From: CAWFSE01 sp963697565
Lineage (GTDB): Bacteria; Actinomycetota; Actinomycetes; CAVWCF01
DNA: 64,000 bases
NCBI GenBank assembly: GCA_963697565.1
Contig: CAVOOM010000008.1
Span: 186,001-250,000, forward strand
Direction of reading: 5' to 3'
The translations under genes and the position numbers were made by a program. Positions 34,969 through 42,447 of this stretch are shown piece by piece (within the stretch, counting starts at the first letter, position 1; every line of letters starts with the position of its first letter). The notes under the pieces were generated by a model. It was not told the origin of the DNA and did not search any database. It worked only from the letters and a program-made list of their open reading frames with translations.

Positions 34969-36473
34969 CCCCTGCGGGCGCCGAGGCGCCTTCCGCCGCC
35001 GACCTGTCCCGAGCCGTCGACGTCCTGCGCGCCGAGGCGCTGGCGGCGATCGTCGATCTGGTGGCCTGGCCCGAGCGCGACGGCTCGGGCCGGGTCGAGG
35101 CCGTGGTCGTCGCCAACCACGCCGGGAGCAGCCGGCTGCGCGTCGGGGCCCCTCATGAGGTGCTCGACGGGCGGGACCCGGTGGCCGACACCGACCCGCT
35201 GCGGTTCGCCACGTACGAGGAGGTCGTCGCCGACCCCTCGCCGCCCAACGAGCGCAACGCCTACCCGCTGCCCGCCGAGCGGCTGTCGTCGCTGTTCTCC
35301 GAGGCGCGGGCCCCGGACCTCGCGGTCGTGCACTCCCCGCGGCACTACTTCGCCGACCGCGGCGGCCACCTCGGCGAGCACGGGTCGCTGGACGTCATCC
35401 AGTCGCGGGCCCCCCTGCTGCTGTCCGGGTACGGCGTGGGCCAGCGCGGCATCCTGGCGGCCCATGCCCGCACCGTTGACGTGGGGCCCACCCTGGCCGC
35501 CTGCAGCGGCGTGCCGACCGAGGCGCTGGCCGGACTCGACGGCCGGGTCTTGTCGGAGTACGTGGATGCCGGGGCCCGCCACGTCGTGGGGATCCTGTGG
35601 GACGGCGCCCCCAGCGCCGACCTGCTGCACCACGCGGGCACCGGACTGCTGCCCAACGTCGCGCGGCTGCTGGAGCGCGGGCTCGCCCTGCAGGGCGGGG
35701 CGGTCGCGGAGTTCCCCAGCATCACCCTGTGCAACCACACCTCGCTGCTGACGGGCCTCGGCCCGGGCCGGCACGGGGTGATCGGCAACGTGTTCTACGA
35801 CCGGGCGGCCGGGGCGGTCGTCGTCCCGAACGACGCCAGCACCTGGCACCGCAGCGCCGACTGGTTCCGCGACGAGGTGGTGACGGTCTTCGAGCAGGTG
35901 GCCCGCCACCGTCCTGGCGCGATCACCGCGAGCATCGACGAGCCGGTCGACCGCGGGGCCACCCACTCCACGATGGGGCTCATCCGGGCGGGCGAGCAGA
36001 CCGCGGGCCGGGACGTGGGCGGGGCCAAGGCCTTGGCGGCCCAGCTGCCAAGCCCGCTGGAGTCCCCGTACGCCACCCGCGAGTTCGTGGTGGCCGACGC
36101 CGACTACGCCTGGAACAGCCAGATCGACGACGCCGGGCTGGCCCAGGCGCTCGGCCTGTGGGAGCGCGCGGACTCCGCGCCCGCGCTCACCTGGTGGAGC
36201 CACATCGTCACCGACGCCGGCCACCACGCGGGCGGGCCGCGCTCGCCCATCGCGGTCGCCTCGCTCATCGACGCCGACCGCCGCCTCGGGGTCTTCCTGG
36301 ACCACCTCGAGGCGATCGGCCTGCTCGACGAGACGACCGTCCTGCTCACGGCCGACCACGGTTTCGAGGGCGCCGACCCCGGCTGCACCGGTGACTGGGT
36401 GCCGGCCCTTGAGGCGGCGGGGGTCGCGGTGCAGGACCACGGCCCGGGCTTCCTCTACCTGGGCGCGCCGTGA
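34965..36473 (+). CDS. alkaline-phosphatase-superfamily phosphodiesterase with duplicated or permuted halves
   Basis: 502 aa. Residues about 205-500 are a phosphodiesterase/NPP-type domain: metal Asp in GILWDGAPS, nucleophile region FPSITLCNHTSLLTG, HG, DAGHHAGGP and LLTADHGFEG. Residues about 110-190 (HSPRHYFADRGGHLGEHGS, then LLLSGYGVG and VDVGPTLAA) look like the C-terminal part of the same fold placed in front. So the protein begins with an end-like segment and then repeats the fold in order. Substrate is unknown: nucleotide or lipid phosphodiesters are usual. GTGA overlaps on both sides tie it to whiB7 and the next small gene. Confidence 0.82.
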   Translation: MTPAGAEAPSAADLSRAVDVLRAEALAAIVDLVAWPERDGSGRVEAVVVANHAGSSRLRVGAPHEVLDGRDPVADTDPLRFATYEEVVADPSPPNERNAYPLPAERLSSLFSEARAPDLAVVHSPRHYFADRGGHLGEHGSLDVIQSRAPLLLSGYGVGQRGILAAHARTVDVGPTLAACSGVPTEALAGLDGRVLSEYVDAGARHVVGILWDGAPSADLLHHAGTGLLPNVARLLERGLALQGGAVAEFPSITLCNHTSLLTGLGPGRHGVIGNVFYDRAAGAVVVPNDASTWHRSADWFRDEVVTVFEQVARHRPGAITASIDEPVDRGATHSTMGLIRAGEQTAGRDVGGAKALAAQLPSPLESPYATREFVVADADYAWNSQIDDAGLAQALGLWERADSAPALTWWSHIVTDAGHHAGGPRSPIAVASLIDADRRLGVFLDHLEAIGLLDETTVLLTADHGFEGADPGCTGDWVPALEAAGVAVQDHGPGFLYLGAP

Positions 36474-36628
36474 CGGCCTGCGCCTGGTGCGGCGCCGTGG
36501 CGCCGGAGCAGCCGCCGCTCACCTGGACGTACTCGGTGGAGTCCGGCCGGGCGCTGTGGTACTGCGACCGGTGCGCCCGCGACCACCTGCGCGCCATCGA
36601 GGGGAAACTCGACTCGGAGTACTTCTGA
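36470..36628 (+). CDS. small zinc-ribbon protein
   Basis: 52 aa, GTG start inside the previous stop (GTGA). Sequence opens VTACAWCGAVAPEQPP and has a second pair in YCDRCARDHLRAIEG: two CxxC motifs about 30 residues apart, a zinc knuckle. It ends DSEYF. Codon bias and coupling support a real gene. Function is unknown; I recognise it only as a type of short actinobacterial zinc-binding protein. It is convergent with the ABC1 kinase gene, with seven bases between. Confidence 0.7.
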   Translation: MTACAWCGAVAPEQPPLTWTYSVESGRALWYCDRCARDHLRAIEGKLDSEYF

Positions 36629-36635
36629 CGGTCGG

Positions 36636-37949
36636 CTACTCGTCGGCGAAGCCGGGGAGCCAGCGCTCCATCTCGGGGCGCGTCGACACCTCCGCCTCAA
36701 GCTGGCAGAGCACCCCGATCCCGCCCATCCAGACCCGGTGGATCAGCACGTACGACGGGGGCAGGTTGAGCTTGAGGGCCAGCGAGAAGCCCTCCCGGCG
36801 CGGATCGCTGATCCGGGCGGCCTCGGCGCGCAGCCAGGCGCGGCTGAAGGTGAACGAGTCGTGGCGGGCGGGTTCGACGAAGGGGTCGAGGTAGTCCAGC
36901 AGCTCTTGGGCGTCAAGGCGCATCGTCGGCTTGACGAAGCCCTCGTCCCGCAGCCCGTCGAGCACCGAGTCCGCGCGGCCGTCGAGCGCGATGGCAAGCA
37001 GCCGCCCGATCGAGGTCGGCAGCCCCTCGGGCAGCCGGTTGACCGCGCCGTAGTCGAGGACGCCGAGCCGACCGTCCGGGGTGATCCGGAAGTTGCCGGG
37101 GTGCGGGTCGGCGTGCAGCAGCGACGCCTGGGCGGGTCCGGCGAACATGAAGCGCAGGTAGAGCTGGCCCGCGAGGTCGCGCTCCTCCTTGGTGCCCTCG
37201 ACGATGACACCCGACAGCGGCCGGCCCTCCAGCCACTCGGAGACCAGCACCGTGGCGGTTCCGTGCACCGGTTCGGGGATGGCGAAGTCCGGGCTGCCGC
37301 GGAAGGCGTCGGCGAACGCCTGCTGCGCCTCGGCCTCGAGGGAGTAGTCCAGCTCTTCGACGATCCGCTCGCGCAGCTCGGCCGTGATCGCGCGGACGTC
37401 GAGGCCGGGGACGAGGCCGCCGAAGACGCGGGCCAGCCGCCCGACCTGGACGAGGTCGGACATCAGGGCCTCGCCGGCGCCGGGGTACTGGATCTTGACG
37501 GCCACCGGACGCCCGTCCGCCCACACGGCGCGGTGCACCTGGCCGATCGAGGCCGCGGCCGCTGGGGTGTCGTCGAAGGACTCGAACCTCGACCGCCAGC
37601 GCCGCCCGAGCTGCTCGGCCAGCACCGCGTGGACCTCGCGGGCGGGCAGCGGCGGGGCGGCCTCCTGCAGGCGGGTCAGCGTGACGCGGTACGGCTCGGC
37701 CATCTCCTCCGGCAGGGCCGCCTCCAGGATCGACATCGCCTGGCCGACCTTCATGGCGCCGCCCTTGAGCTCGCCGAGGACCGCGAACAACTGCTCGGCG
37801 GTGCGCTGCTGCAGCTCGGCGGCGACCGCCTCGGCGGGCTTGCCGCCGATCCGCTTGCCCAGGCCCAGCGCGGTCCGCCCGGCGTACCCCAACGGGAGCG
37901 TCGCGAGCTTGGCGGAGCGCGCCACCGCCTTGCGCGGCAGGTCGGTCAT
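36636..37949 (-). CDS. ABC1/UbiB-family atypical kinase
   Basis: 437 aa. Family motifs: KGGAMKVGQ (KxGQ, about residues 61-69), AAASIGQVHRA (Ala-rich loop), VAVKIQYPG (ATP-binding Lys), EELDYSLEA, HADPHPGNF (catalytic) and LDYGAVNRL (DFG equivalent). UbiB-type proteins are membrane-associated ATPases in quinone or lipid metabolism; in mycobacteria the protein at this place (Rv3197) binds macrolides and is tied to WhiB7. That link fits the position close to whiB7. Confidence 0.9.
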   Translation of the reverse strand: MTDLPRKAVARSAKLATLPLGYAGRTALGLGKRIGGKPAEAVAAELQQRTAEQLFAVLGELKGGAMKVGQAMSILEAALPEEMAEPYRVTLTRLQEAAPPLPAREVHAVLAEQLGRRWRSRFESFDDTPAAAASIGQVHRAVWADGRPVAVKIQYPGAGEALMSDLVQVGRLARVFGGLVPGLDVRAITAELRERIVEELDYSLEAEAQQAFADAFRGSPDFAIPEPVHGTATVLVSEWLEGRPLSGVIVEGTKEERDLAGQLYLRFMFAGPAQASLLHADPHPGNFRITPDGRLGVLDYGAVNRLPEGLPTSIGRLLAIALDGRADSVLDGLRDEGFVKPTMRLDAQELLDYLDPFVEPARHDSFTFSRAWLRAEAARISDPRREGFSLALKLNLPPSYVLIHRVWMGGIGVLCQLEAEVSTRPEMERWLPGFADE

Positions 37950-37980
37950 GGCCGGCTGGCCGATCGGGGCGGAGAAGGGG

Positions 37981-39072
37981 TCACCCGGCCATTGTCAGGG
38001 CGCCGCGGTCCCATTGGCACCCGCAGGAGCCATGGGGTTGCCACGACAGGCGCTGGGGGAGGCCCCCCGGCAGCCGCAGGACCAGCCCGCGGCCGGCGAG
38101 CTCGGCGCGGCCGCCGAGCGCGGTGGCGTCGAGGTGGTCCAGCGCCGCGAGCGCGGCGTGGGCCGCGGCGGCGGCGGCCAGGGCCCCGTCCACTCCGGGA
38201 TCCCCGGTGGGCGGCGCCGCCGTGAGCTGGGCGGCGACGGACGGCCACGCCGGGTCGCGGTCGCGCCGGTGGGCGTCGACGCAGCGCAGGCAGGCGGTCC
38301 GTCCGGGCAGCACGAGCGGCCCGATCCAGGCCGTGGCATCGAGCACCTGCAGCGGAAGATGCGGGATCCCGGCCCGGACCAGCTCATCGGCGGCGTCCGA
38401 GGTGCCGCGGTCGGTGAGCAGGACGAGGTCGGGGTCGCCGGAGAGGTCGCGCCGGGTGCGCGGCGCGTGCCGGCGGTACGCCGCGATCGCGGCCTCGGCG
38501 CGGGGCTGGCCCACGTGCTCAAGCGAGAGGCCGCCGGCGCCGACGTCGACGCCCCGGGTCTCCCGGCCGTCGCAGACCCGCACCGCCCCCACCCCGGCGG
38601 CGGCCAGCAGGCCGGCCAGCGCCGCCCCCGCCCGCCCCGCCCCCCGCACCTCGACACGGGCCGCCGACCGCGCGGCGGCGACGGCGACGGCGACCCCGCG
38701 ACCGGGCCGGACGAAGGAGGCGGCGGCGAGGTCGGGCGCGAGCCGATCGCGGTCGGCCCGGGCGATCGCCCGCAAGGCCGCGGCGTCGACCGCGGCGTCA
38801 TCGAGCACCCCCGCGTCGTCGAGGACGTCGAGGAGCCGCTCGGCCTCGGCCGCCGACCAGCCGCGCTCGCGGGCGGCCGCGATGAAGCCGTCTCGGTCGG
38901 TCGAGCCGTCGAGCCGCCCGAGCAGCACCGTGGCATCGGGGGACATGCCGGCCAGCACCCGCGCGCGGGCGGGGTCGGCCCCGATCTGCAGGGTGGCCGG
39001 GTCGCGCCACGCGCGGCGCAGCGCCTTGAGGATCGGGCGGCGGATGACCGGATGGGCGCGGGCGGCGGGCAT
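37981..39072 (-). CDS. ThiF/E1-like protein (TOMM leader-binding cyclodehydratase type)
   Basis: 363 aa. It is built like the leader-binding partner of TOMM cyclodehydratases: an N-terminal winged-helix region (about 1-100), a Rossmann/E1-like domain with VRVCDGRETRG, LVLLTDRG and the zinc cysteines CLRCVDAH, and a final CGCQW. The ATP-binding Gly-rich loop is weak (VRGAGRAGAAL), so catalysis is doubtful. Such stand-alone proteins sit beside the ABC1/UvrD2 genes in many actinobacteria without a bacteriocin cluster; no precursor peptide or YcaO gene is seen here. Confidence 0.75.
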   Translation of the reverse strand: MPAARAHPVIRRPILKALRRAWRDPATLQIGADPARARVLAGMSPDATVLLGRLDGSTDRDGFIAAARERGWSAAEAERLLDVLDDAGVLDDAAVDAAALRAIARADRDRLAPDLAAASFVRPGRGVAVAVAAARSAARVEVRGAGRAGAALAGLLAAAGVGAVRVCDGRETRGVDVGAGGLSLEHVGQPRAEAAIAAYRRHAPRTRRDLSGDPDLVLLTDRGTSDAADELVRAGIPHLPLQVLDATAWIGPLVLPGRTACLRCVDAHRRDRDPAWPSVAAQLTAAPPTGDPGVDGALAAAAAAHAALAALDHLDATALGGRAELAGRGLVLRLPGGLPQRLSWQPHGSCGCQWDRGALTMAG

Positions 39073-39131
39073 GCGGCCACGGTGCCCGCCCGCCCCTGTG
39101 GATCGCTGGCGCGATCCCCAGCCCGCACCTG

Positions 39132-40424
39132 CTAGGAGGCCGCGCCGCACCAGCCCACGGCCAGCAGGGCGAGGGCCCGGGCGCAGCGCGCGACGTCGGC
39201 CAGGGCCACCGACTCGTCGGGCGCGTGGGCCTCGGCCGAGTCTCCCGGCCCGTACTGCACCGTCGGGATCCCGCCGATGCCCGTGAGCAGCCGCAGATCG
39301 GAGCCGTACGGCGCGCCCAGCGCCACCGGCGCCGCGCCGCCGGCGTCCTGGTGCGCCGACGCGAGCGCCGCGAGCAAGGGGTGCTGGGGATCCGTGCGGC
39401 CCGACGCGAACTGCCCGCCCCACCACTCGACCTCGACGGGATGGGCGGCCAGCCACGGGTCCCCCGCGCACGCCGCGGCGACAGCCGCCTCGAAGGCCGT
39501 CCGCGCCTCGTCCACGGGCTCGCCGAGCGCGACCCCGTACCGGCCCTCGGCGACCAGCAGGTCGGGCACGCTGCTGGCCCAATCGCCGGCCGACACGCGC
39601 CCGACCGACAGGGGGTAGGCCAGCGGCCAGCTGGCCAGCAGCGGGTCGACCGAGGCGTTGCGGCGCTCCTCCAGGGCGCGTAGGGCCGCCAGCACCGTCG
39701 GGAGGTGGTCGAGGACGCTCACCCCCTCCGTGCGGCGGGACGCATGCGTGCTGCTGCCCCGCAGGGTCAGCCGAAACGTGAGGGCGCCGGCGTTGGCCGC
39801 CACGAGGTCGAGCCCGGTGGGCTCGGGAATCACGCAGCCGTCGGCCCGCCACCCGCGCCGCAGCACCCCGTACGTGCCGAGCCCGCCGTCCTCCTCGCCG
39901 ACCACGGGCGCCAGCAGGATGTCTCCGGCCAACCGGGCCCCCGACCGGGCCGCCGCGGACACGGCGGCCACCGCGAGGCAGGCGGCGGCCAGGCCGCCCT
40001 TCATGTCGCAGGCCCCCCGGCCGACCAGCCGGCGCTCGTCGCCGGTCCCGCGGTACGTCGGCGTGAACGGCGGCGAGGTCCAGGCGCGGGGGTCACCGAC
40101 GGGGACCACGTCGGTATGCGCGTTCAGGAGCAGGGAGCGCCCGCCGCCAGACCCCGGCAGCCGCGCGACCACGCCCCAGGCCTCGGTGCGGGCGACCTCG
40201 CTGCCGGGGAACCCGGGCTCGGCGGCGAGGCCCGCGAGGTCGAGCGGCCAGCGGTCCACCTCGAGGCCGAGGTCGTCGAGGCGCTCGGCGAGCACGTGCT
40301 GGATGTCGGATTCCGCCGGCGTCCCCCCGACGCTGGGGATCGCCACCAGCGAGGCGAGCAGGTCGTCCAGGCCGGGCAGCAGCCGCGCGAGGGCCGCCTC
40401 GACCGCGGCGCGGGGGTCGGTCAC
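39132..40424 (-). CDS. M20-family metallopeptidase (ArgE/DapE-like)
   Basis: 430 aa, GTG start. Di-zinc M20 motifs: LLNAHTDVVPVGD (first His and Asp), GRGACDMKGG (bridging Asp), VGEEDGGLGT (catalytic and ligand Glu), PEPTGL (ligand), and HAPDES near the end (last His). The dimerisation lid (about 195-310) is present. Likely a deacylase or dipeptidase such as acetylornithine deacetylase; no arg or dap genes are near, so the substrate is open. It is separated from DUF5679 by a strong hairpin. Confidence 0.88.
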   Translation of the reverse strand: MTDPRAAVEAALARLLPGLDDLLASLVAIPSVGGTPAESDIQHVLAERLDDLGLEVDRWPLDLAGLAAEPGFPGSEVARTEAWGVVARLPGSGGGRSLLLNAHTDVVPVGDPRAWTSPPFTPTYRGTGDERRLVGRGACDMKGGLAAACLAVAAVSAAARSGARLAGDILLAPVVGEEDGGLGTYGVLRRGWRADGCVIPEPTGLDLVAANAGALTFRLTLRGSSTHASRRTEGVSVLDHLPTVLAALRALEERRNASVDPLLASWPLAYPLSVGRVSAGDWASSVPDLLVAEGRYGVALGEPVDEARTAFEAAVAAACAGDPWLAAHPVEVEWWGGQFASGRTDPQHPLLAALASAHQDAGGAAPVALGAPYGSDLRLLTGIGGIPTVQYGPGDSAEAHAPDESVALADVARCARALALLAVGWCGAAS

Positions 40425-40485
40425 CCGGCGATCCTGCCGCACCGCGTGGGTCGGCGGGCCGGTTCGCGGGGACCCGGACATGGGT

Positions 40486-40517
40486 GAGGGCGGCACCCCT
40501 GATGGGGTGCCGCCCTC
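40486..40517. terminator. 14-bp perfect hairpin after DUF5679
   Basis: GAGGGCGGCACCCC (40486-40499), loop TGAT, GGGGTGCCGCCCTC (40504-40517). It lies 35 bp past the DUF5679 stop, on the minus strand. No U-tract, as is common in high-GC actinobacteria. It would separate this gene from the M20 peptidase. Confidence 0.7.
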
Positions 40518-40551
40518 GTCGTCCCTGCGGGCCGAAACAGCCGGGGCTGGT

Positions 40552-40710
40552 TCAGGCCTTGCCGAGGATGCGGTTGACGGTGGTGCCGCAGACCGGGCAG
40601 GTGCCCTTGGCCATCCGGCGCCCAGAGTCGCTCACCTTGACCTCGCCGGTGAACTCCCGCTTCGCCTTGCACTTCACGCAGTACGCCTCGCCGGTGTAGC
40701 TCTCAGCCAT
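40552..40710 (-). CDS. DUF5679 zinc-ribbon protein
   Basis: 52 aa. ATG at 40710 behind GGGGAGG. Contains YCVKCKAKREF and TCPVCGTT, a zinc ribbon joined by a short strand-rich segment, ending NRILGKA. Matches DUF5679, a short, widespread actinobacterial protein of unknown function, probably binding nucleic acid or the ribosome. It stands alone, followed by a strong hairpin and preceded by a long noncoding region. Confidence 0.85.
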   Translation of the reverse strand: MAESYTGEAYCVKCKAKREFTGEVKVSDSGRRMAKGTCPVCGTTVNRILGKA

Positions 40711-40867
40711 CGAGGGCCTCCCCTGTCGAACGGTCATCTGATGGTGCTGCCGCCGGAGGTGCTCTGGCTGCGGGGCGAACCATACGCGAGTCGCGGGCGC
40801 AATGGCGGGAGGTGGCCTCACTCACGCGGGTCGGGCCGTACGCGGGGCACGCCGGCCCGGGACGAGA

Positions 40868-40945
40868 CGAGGCCCCCAGGGCGCACGCCCGGGTCGTCCG
40901 ACTTCCCCTTTCGGACGACCCCGGCGAGTTCTCCCGGGGGCCTCG
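40868..40945. other. nested hairpin in noncoding DNA
   Basis: Outer arms CGAGGCCCCC (40868-40877) and GGGGGCCTCG (40936-40945) are perfectly complementary over 10 bp. Inside them GGGTCGTCCGA (40891-40901) and TCGGACGACCC (40911-40921) form a perfect 11-bp stem with a 9-nt loop. No coding frame fits here. It could be a structured RNA, a leader of DUF5679 if read on the minus strand, or a DNA-level element. Confidence 0.6.
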
Positions 40946-41015
40946 GTGCGGTCGTGAACCTAGGCGGGCACTCGGGGGGCGCGTCAAGCCAACCGGCCGA
41001 ATCCGACGCCCAGCC

Positions 41016-41154
41016 TGTGGACAAGCCTGGGGACAGGCTGGGGACCGCGCCGGGGGAGCCTGTGGACCCGAGTCCCGATTCTGGGGATGCCGCTGTGGAC
41101 AACTCGGTGCGTAACGCTCTGACCTGCGGCTTTGCTCTCCCAGGATGTGGACGA
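41016..41154 (+). repeat. cluster of seven DnaA-box-like 9-mers, helically phased
   Basis: TGTGGACAA (reverse of the actinobacterial box TTGTCCACA) occurs exactly at 41016 and 41094. Related 9-mers in the same orientation start at 41028, 41039, 41061, 41082 and 41146. The first six are spaced 12, 11, 22, 21 and 12 bp, close to one or two helical turns. An A-rich stretch GAAAAATA follows the last. No coding frame explains it. The rest of 40711-41257 holds only the nested hairpin and a -10 element. Confidence 0.65.
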
Positions 41155-41245
41155 AAAATACTTCGCGGGGGTGAACGGCCGGCGGCCCGACGGTGACCGA
41201 TTGATGCACCGGGCCGCGGCGCGGCCGGTTGTCGGGGCCCGGCGG

Positions 41246-41251
41246 TAGCGT
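41246..41251 (+). promoter_or_regulatory. -10 element TAGCGT, leaderless start at 41258
   Basis: TAGCGT, six bases, then ATG of the metallopeptidase gene. Confidence 0.5.
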
Positions 41252-41257
41252 CCGCGC

Positions 41258-41872
41258 ATGGCCAGCCCGATCCCCGACTCCGCCGAAGCGGGCGCCGCGC
41301 CCGAGGTCGAGGTGCGGCGCTCCGCGCGCCGCCGCAAGACCGTGTCGGCCTACCGCTCCGGCGACCGGGTGGTGGTGCTCATCCCGGCCCGGATGAGCCG
41401 GGCCGAGGAGGCCCACTGGGTCGAGACCATGGTGGCGCGGCTCGCGGCCAAGGCCACCCGCACGGCCCCCAGCGACGCCCGGCTGCTGGCGCGGGCCCGG
41501 CTGCTGGCGCGCACCCACCTCGCCGTGGACGGCCAGGTCGCGGAGCCGGCCTCGGTGCGGTGGGCGGCCAACCAGGCGCAGCGGTGGGGCTCGTGCACGC
41601 CCGCCGACCGCTCGATCCGGGTCTCCGCGCGCCTGCAGGCCATGCCGGACTACGTGCTCGACTACGTCCTCGTGCACGAGCTCGCGCACCTGCAGGAGGC
41701 CAATCACGGCCCCGCCTTCTGGGCCCTCGTGGCGCGCTTTCCCGGCACCGAGCGCGCCCGTGGCTTCCTCGACGGCTACGCGCTGGCCGAGGGCCGGCCA
41801 TCGGCGGGGCCTGGTTCCTCCCCGGAGCCAGAGGCAGACGACCTCGACGACGGTGGGGACTGGCTGTTCTAG
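41258..41872 (+). CDS. YgjP-like (DUF45) zinc metallopeptidase
   Basis: 204 aa. Core features: RWGSCTPADRSIRVSARL followed by YVLVHELAHLQEANHGPAFW, where HELAH is the zinc motif and the later N-H-G-P-x-F-W gives the third ligand. This is the YgjP/SprT-like M48-related family. The last 25 residues are acidic and disordered. Leaderless start from TAGCGT. Its TAG stop overlaps the stop of the convergent NUDIX gene inside one CTAG. Confidence 0.88.
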   Translation: MASPIPDSAEAGAAPEVEVRRSARRRKTVSAYRSGDRVVVLIPARMSRAEEAHWVETMVARLAAKATRTAPSDARLLARARLLARTHLAVDGQVAEPASVRWAANQAQRWGSCTPADRSIRVSARLQAMPDYVLDYVLVHELAHLQEANHGPAFWALVARFPGTERARGFLDGYALAEGRPSAGPGSSPEPEADDLDDGGDWLF

Positions 41873-42447
41873 CCGACCTCCGCGCGCCGACGCAGCGCGG
41901 CGGACACCAGCCGCCGCACCGAGTCGTCGCTGTCCGCAGGCAGCGCGTCGGCGGGGTACCACGCCAAGGCGATCGACTCCTCGGACAACCGCTCGACGGC
42001 CCCGCTCGGAGCGATCGCCGCGTACTGCACGTCGAGGTGGATGCGCTCGGGCTCGGCGGGCCCGGCGCAGCGCACCGGGTGGGCATCGAGGCGCACCGGC
42101 CCGCCCGCGAGAAGCACCAGGCCCTCGACGCCGGACTCCTCCCGCGCCTCCCGCAGCGCGGCCCCCGACAGCGACCCGTCAGCGGCCTCCAGGTGGCCGC
42201 CCATCTGCAGCCAGCGCCCGACCTTGCGGTGCAGGCCGAGCAGCACCCGCTCGCCGTCGGACGACAGCACGAGCGCCGAGGCGGTCAGGTGCTCGGGCCG
42301 GCCGGAGCGGTCGACCGCGTCCGGTCGGGCGCGCAGCACCGCGCAGTAGCGCTCCCGCAGCACGCCCTGCGCCTCATCGGGCGCCGCCCAGGAGGAGAGG
42401 GCGGCGAGGGCGTCTTGATGGGCGGCCGTCGGCGGCGGGTCGATCAC
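41869..42447 (-). CDS. NUDIX hydrolase
   Basis: 192 aa, GTG start overlapping the DUF2342 stop (GTGA). NUDIX box: GGHLEAADGSLSGAALREAREESGV (G-x5-E... R-E-x-x-E-E core at about residues 92-116), with one inserted residue in the first loop compared with the standard 23-residue box. Probably a house-cleaning nucleotide hydrolase. Translationally coupled to the protease gene before it. Substrate is not predictable. Confidence 0.86.
   Translation of the reverse strand: MIDPPPTAAHQDALAALSSWAAPDEAQGVLRERYCAVLRARPDAVDRSGRPEHLTASALVLSSDGERVLLGLHRKVGRWLQMGGHLEAADGSLSGAALREAREESGVEGLVLLAGGPVRLDAHPVRCAGPAEPERIHLDVQYAAIAPSGAVERLSEESIALAWYPADALPADSDDSVRRLVSAALRRRAEVG

Noticed and set aside
37981..39072. 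A thiazole/oxazole peptide (bacteriocin) cluster around the ThiF/TOMM-like gene
   Set aside because: No YcaO, dehydrogenase, precursor peptide or export gene nearby; the gene is in a conserved housekeeping position.
40711..41257. DnaA-box region as the chromosomal origin oriC
   Set aside because: No dnaA, dnaN, rpmH, gyrB or parAB beside it, and gene order is of a non-origin locus. The box cluster itself is kept as a finding.
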